Source: Prevotella sp. khp7 (GTDB lineage: Bacteria; Bacteroidota; Bacteroidia; Bacteroidales; Bacteroidaceae). Taken from it: a DNA stretch of 64,000 bases. A program made the translations under genes and the position numbers. The stretch spans positions 186,001 to 250,000 of the forward strand of contig NZ_FOIV01000002.1 in assembly GCF_900109055.1 (NCBI RefSeq). Direction: 5' to 3'. Shown here one piece after another: positions 61,238 to 64,000 of the stretch. Numbering within the stretch: the first letter of the stretch is position 1; the number at the start of each line of letters is the position of its first letter. Below the pieces are notes generated by a model. It searched no databases. It saw nothing but the letters and a program-made list of their open reading frames with translations, and had not been told where the DNA came from.

Positions 61238-61286
61238 CTTATTATAATTGAGAAACGAGAATCGGAAATTGAGAATTATAATATTT

Positions 61287-62411
61287 TTACAATAACAGAT
61301 GATACATACCGCCCGCCAAGGGTTTCACAACACCCTTCATCTCCAACTGAAAAAGCAGGGCTGTCAACTGTCCGATGCTGAAGCCCGTCTTCACGCCAAG
61401 TATGTTCAGCTGTAAGTCGTTGGTTTTCTGGAGCAAATTCACAATCTGCTGTTCTTCAAACGACAATTCCGGGAAGAGATTTCTTTCGATTCCGTCGATA
61501 AAAGCCTGTTTCCTTCGAACATCATCCTGCCAACCCATGGCTTTTACAAAATCCTCTGCATTTGATATGAGGCCAGCCCCATTGTCACGTATCAGATTGT
61601 TACAACCTTTGGAGAATTCTGCCCCGACATTACCAGGGAATGCAAAAACGCTGCGATCATAGCTTTGGGCGATCTCACAAGTTATCAGGCCACCACCCTT
61701 TTCTGCACTCTCAACCAGAATCGTACAATCTGACATACCAGCCACGATTCGGTTTCTACGCACAAAGTTGGGCTTGTCGGCATTGGTCTGCGTCATAAAC
61801 TCTGTGAGCAGTCCGCCTTGATTCAACATCTGGGCTGCTATCTCACGATGGTGATACGGATATATCCTATCCAATCCATGAGCCAGTACTCCTACTGTCT
61901 CATAACCATTGGCAAGTGCCTCACGATGAGCGTTCACATCTACGCCATAAGCCAAACCGCTGACTATCAGCACCTCAGGGCAGTATTGATGCAAATCGCT
62001 GATAAAACGACGTATCAGATCCTGTCCGTAAGAAGTGATGTGGCGAGTACCAACAATACTGACGACTTTTGCCTGATTAAGTTCACTATTACCTTTATAA
62101 TATAATACCAATGGCGCATCAGGGCACTCTCTGAGTCGTTGGGGATAGTCATCATCATTTAGCGAAATTCCCTTGACACCATGCTCCTGCATGAACTGCG
62201 ACTCAGCCTCAGCCCGTTTCATCGCATTGCTCCAGTCTTTCAGAGCCTCAACAAGACGTGGTGAGCATTCACCGATTAATTCGTCAATATGGGAGCGGTT
62301 CTCAAACAGTTGTCGTGCTCCTCCCGCAGCCTTATACAGTTCGAGAGCCTGCTGGTAGTTAAAGTTGGTCAGGCGCGTCAGCGCCATCACATAGAATAGT
62401 TCTTGTTCCAT
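61287..62411 (-). CDS. dprA: DNA-processing protein DprA
   Basis: Protects incoming single-stranded DNA and loads RecA during natural transformation. 374 residues: N-terminal helical domain, Rossmann-type DprA fold (VVSIVGTRHITSYGQ, IVSGLAYGVDVNAHREAL, GLLTEFMTQTNADKPNFVRRNRIVAGMSDCTILVES), then a short C-terminal winged-helix-like end (LLFQLEMKGVVKPLAGG). It starts 3 nt downstream of the DUF2851 gene's stop. With comF and a YifB-type ATPase in the same window, the strain has several uptake-related genes. Confidence 0.94.
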   Translation of the reverse strand: MEQELFYVMALTRLTNFNYQQALELYKAAGGARQLFENRSHIDELIGECSPRLVEALKDWSNAMKRAEAESQFMQEHGVKGISLNDDDYPQRLRECPDAPLVLYYKGNSELNQAKVVSIVGTRHITSYGQDLIRRFISDLHQYCPEVLIVSGLAYGVDVNAHREALANGYETVGVLAHGLDRIYPYHHREIAAQMLNQGGLLTEFMTQTNADKPNFVRRNRIVAGMSDCTILVESAEKGGGLITCEIAQSYDRSVFAFPGNVGAEFSKGCNNLIRDNGAGLISNAEDFVKAMGWQDDVRRKQAFIDGIERNLFPELSFEEQQIVNLLQKTNDLQLNILGVKTGFSIGQLTALLFQLEMKGVVKPLAGGMYHLLL

Positions 62412-62413
62412 TA

Positions 62414-63709
62414 TTATTTCTTCCTAAGATATTCATAGCCAAATCGACATCGGAGACAGTCTCTCTTATCGCAATATTCTTTCTTCAGTTGGATAAGTGC
62501 TTGCGAGTCACCTGCTGTCTGTACAACTAACCCCACCTGCTGCCACATTCTGATAATATAGTTGTTCTCAGCTCTCAACTGCTCCAAATAATCAAAGGCC
62601 CTGTCGCAAAGCGCGTCCTTTTGCTTGTGACGCCCATAAGCAAACAGCATAGGTATAGCCGTGTTGATCATCAGCAGGTTCAATGATCCATAAGCCAGAT
62701 GTTTCTCATTCCTGCTACTGGTAGAACCAAAGGTATAATGCGTCTCCCAATAAGGCGTTACTTGCGATGAAAACAGGGCTTTCAACTCTTCTATGGTCTC
62801 ACACTCCACAAGTTGGCTGAGTCCAGCCTTCTGCTGGTAATAAAGGTTGGCCAATTGCGAAATGCGAATATGGGGAAAGTTCTGTGGACGAAGCCTCAGA
62901 AATCGCCAGAGTTTATAATCCATCGGTTTCATCGAGAATTTGTGGGCCAGGTAGAGGTATTCATTGCGCAGTTTAGCGAAATAGCCCTCGTTCAGCGCAT
63001 CCTTCTGATAATACTCTGGTATGGTGTCAAGTTCCAGCAGTCCAGCTTGTCCCATGAAGATAGCCTCTATCTGAAAGAGGTTGTCGCGATGATGAGCAAC
63101 AGCATCCAAAGGCAGGTTTTGCGCCCAACATTCAAAGGCATCATTATTAATACCAAACCCATAGTTACGAGCCAACGTCATAAAGTAAGCATTCTCCCAC
63201 GAGCCATTACACAGTTCCACCCGTTTGTGTATGGCCTCTGTCTTCTGTTCCAGCCGTTCCGTCTGCAGGGAAGCCATCCAGGAATGAACAGTCAGCCTTT
63301 CCAAATCAGGTATAACCTTATAACAAGGGGGATAGCTGTCTGTCCTCTGCAATTCATCGTAGTGTTCCCTCACCTTATCAGGCACGTCGAGCTGCATCTG
63401 ACGGATAAATTCCCCATTGGTATTCATCACTTCAGCGTCAAGAGCCTCTGCCACATGCAGTATCACGTTGTTATAGCTGGAGTCCTTATCATGACCATGC
63501 AGATACCAGTCGCTCGACTTGTCGTGTATCTCCACGTTACCCACCCAAAGAGTATCTCCTATCCTGACTTTCGCGTTAAAGAAATCTGGCCCGGAATTGC
63601 GATTATGCAGCCCAGGGTCAAGCACCTCAACGGTCTGACCATCGCTGGTCAGTAATTCATGCAACGGAAACAATTTATGCTTCCACACATAATGAAGTAG
63701 TTGCTCCAT
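62414..63709 (-). CDS. DUF2851-family protein
   Basis: 431 residues from MEQLLHYVWKHKLFPLHELL, the typical start of this Bacteroidetes family. Conserved early motif HNRNSGPDFFNAKVRIGDTLWVGNVEIHDKSSDWY, rich in D, E, H and K, suggests a nuclease-like fold (inference); the C-terminus carries four cysteines in YCDKRDCLRCRFGYEYLRKK. A longer frame from 63748 starts inside the -7 box and is unlikely. It is directly upstream of dprA and may share its DNA-processing context. Confidence 0.82.
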   Translation of the reverse strand: MEQLLHYVWKHKLFPLHELLTSDGQTVEVLDPGLHNRNSGPDFFNAKVRIGDTLWVGNVEIHDKSSDWYLHGHDKDSSYNNVILHVAEALDAEVMNTNGEFIRQMQLDVPDKVREHYDELQRTDSYPPCYKVIPDLERLTVHSWMASLQTERLEQKTEAIHKRVELCNGSWENAYFMTLARNYGFGINNDAFECWAQNLPLDAVAHHRDNLFQIEAIFMGQAGLLELDTIPEYYQKDALNEGYFAKLRNEYLYLAHKFSMKPMDYKLWRFLRLRPQNFPHIRISQLANLYYQQKAGLSQLVECETIEELKALFSSQVTPYWETHYTFGSTSSRNEKHLAYGSLNLLMINTAIPMLFAYGRHKQKDALCDRAFDYLEQLRAENNYIIRMWQQVGLVVQTAGDSQALIQLKKEYCDKRDCLRCRFGYEYLRKK

Positions 63710-63745
63710 AGTGTCAGTTCTTATGTTAGTAAAGTTTATGGATTG

Positions 63746-63753
63746 CAAAGATA
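63746..63753 (-). promoter_or_regulatory. -7 box of the DUF2851-dprA operon
   Basis: TATCTTTG on the minus strand, covering the earliest in-frame ATG (63748). This supports the internal start at 63709, with a leader of about 30 nt. Confidence 0.6.
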
Positions 63754-63889
63754 GTACAAAATCCCGAATCTGCCAAACATTGGTATATCAAAATTCATAA
63801 TAATCGTTAAATCCGCCAGGCATGCTGCAGGATTTCCATGTGTTTCAAGTTCTAATTATATAGCAAACATCTAATTATAAATAAAAGAA

Positions 63890-64000
63890 ATGAGACAGCT
63901 AACATTCTCAGCCGCAATACTGTTGGCAATGTGTTTCTTAACAGCCTGCGACAAAAACAGTGATGTCATTTGGGACATTAGTCCGATAGAATTCACCATT
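63890..64000 (+). CDS. Lipoprotein, 3' end outside the window
   Basis: 37 codons visible. MRQLTFSAAILLAMCFLTACDKN is a lipoprotein signal with lipobox LTAC (C20), followed by SDVIWDISPIEFTI. ATAAAAGAA precedes the start. The mature function cannot be told from the visible part. Confidence 0.7.
   Translation, partial: MRQLTFSAAILLAMCFLTACDKNSDVIWDISPIEFTI

Noticed and set aside
61240..61285. TTATAATT/AATTATAA as a terminator
   Set aside because: The stem is only 8 AT pairs with a long loop and no good T-run position; left as a side note.

Overview
The window looks like a chromosomal segment of a Bacteroidales bacterium, most likely Prevotella or a close relative. The evidence is SusC/SusD pairs with a hybrid two-component regulator, DUF2851 and DUF4369 proteins, A-rich start regions without clear Shine-Dalgarno sites, and many promoters of the Bacteroidetes type (-33 TTTG, about 19-20 bp, -7 TAnnTTTG). 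The assignment rests on protein and promoter style only.

Layout. 1-10.2 kb (minus strand): one long operon rimP-nusA-infB-sufB-sufC-sufD-sufS-rnhB, linking transcription and translation factors to the SUF Fe-S cluster machine. It starts at a clear promoter followed by a GAAA-capped leader hairpin. 10.2-16.5 kb: an S41 protease, tRNA-Asn, a small membrane protein, an orphan C-terminal piece of a type I restriction subunit (HsdR), a BASS transporter, an AlkD-like DNA glycosylase and a MATE pump. 16.5-19.5 kb: argS, an RNase HI-like gene and a small beta-barrel protein. 19.77-21.39 kb: a 1.6 kb unit with one VapE-type SF3 helicase gene between two 108-bp inverted repeats (106/108 identical), each carrying helically phased TAACC motifs, and next to it a nested, mutually exclusive hairpin region. 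I consider this the strongest candidate for an undescribed element. 21.5-36 kb: housekeeping genes (ribD, prmC-recX-comF, pyrE, argH, tRNA-Leu, lipoproteins, a YifB-type ATPase, an AsmA-like protein, a Fur-family regulator, a HAD phosphatase and a thioesterase).

35.7-58.3 kb is a polysaccharide utilization region with two halves. The first has a membrane-spanning AraC-type regulator without kinase domains, a GH43 enzyme, SusC/SusD, then GH105, a heparinase II/III-like lyase and a DUF2264 enzyme under a separate promoter. The enzyme set fits glucuronate-capped galactans such as arabinogalactan proteins (inference). The second half, on the minus strand, is a SusC/SusD pair with a full hybrid two-component regulator and no enzymes nearby. 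58.3-64 kb: WbqC-like protein, lepB, dapB, dprA, a DUF2851 protein and the start of a lipoprotein gene cut by the window edge.

Other points: an in-frame insertion with palindromic DNA inside sufD, recurring GGTAAAAAG modules between operon genes, one of which lies inverted inside a signal-peptide coding region, and several start codons only 5-8 nt behind the -7 box, which suggests leaderless mRNAs.
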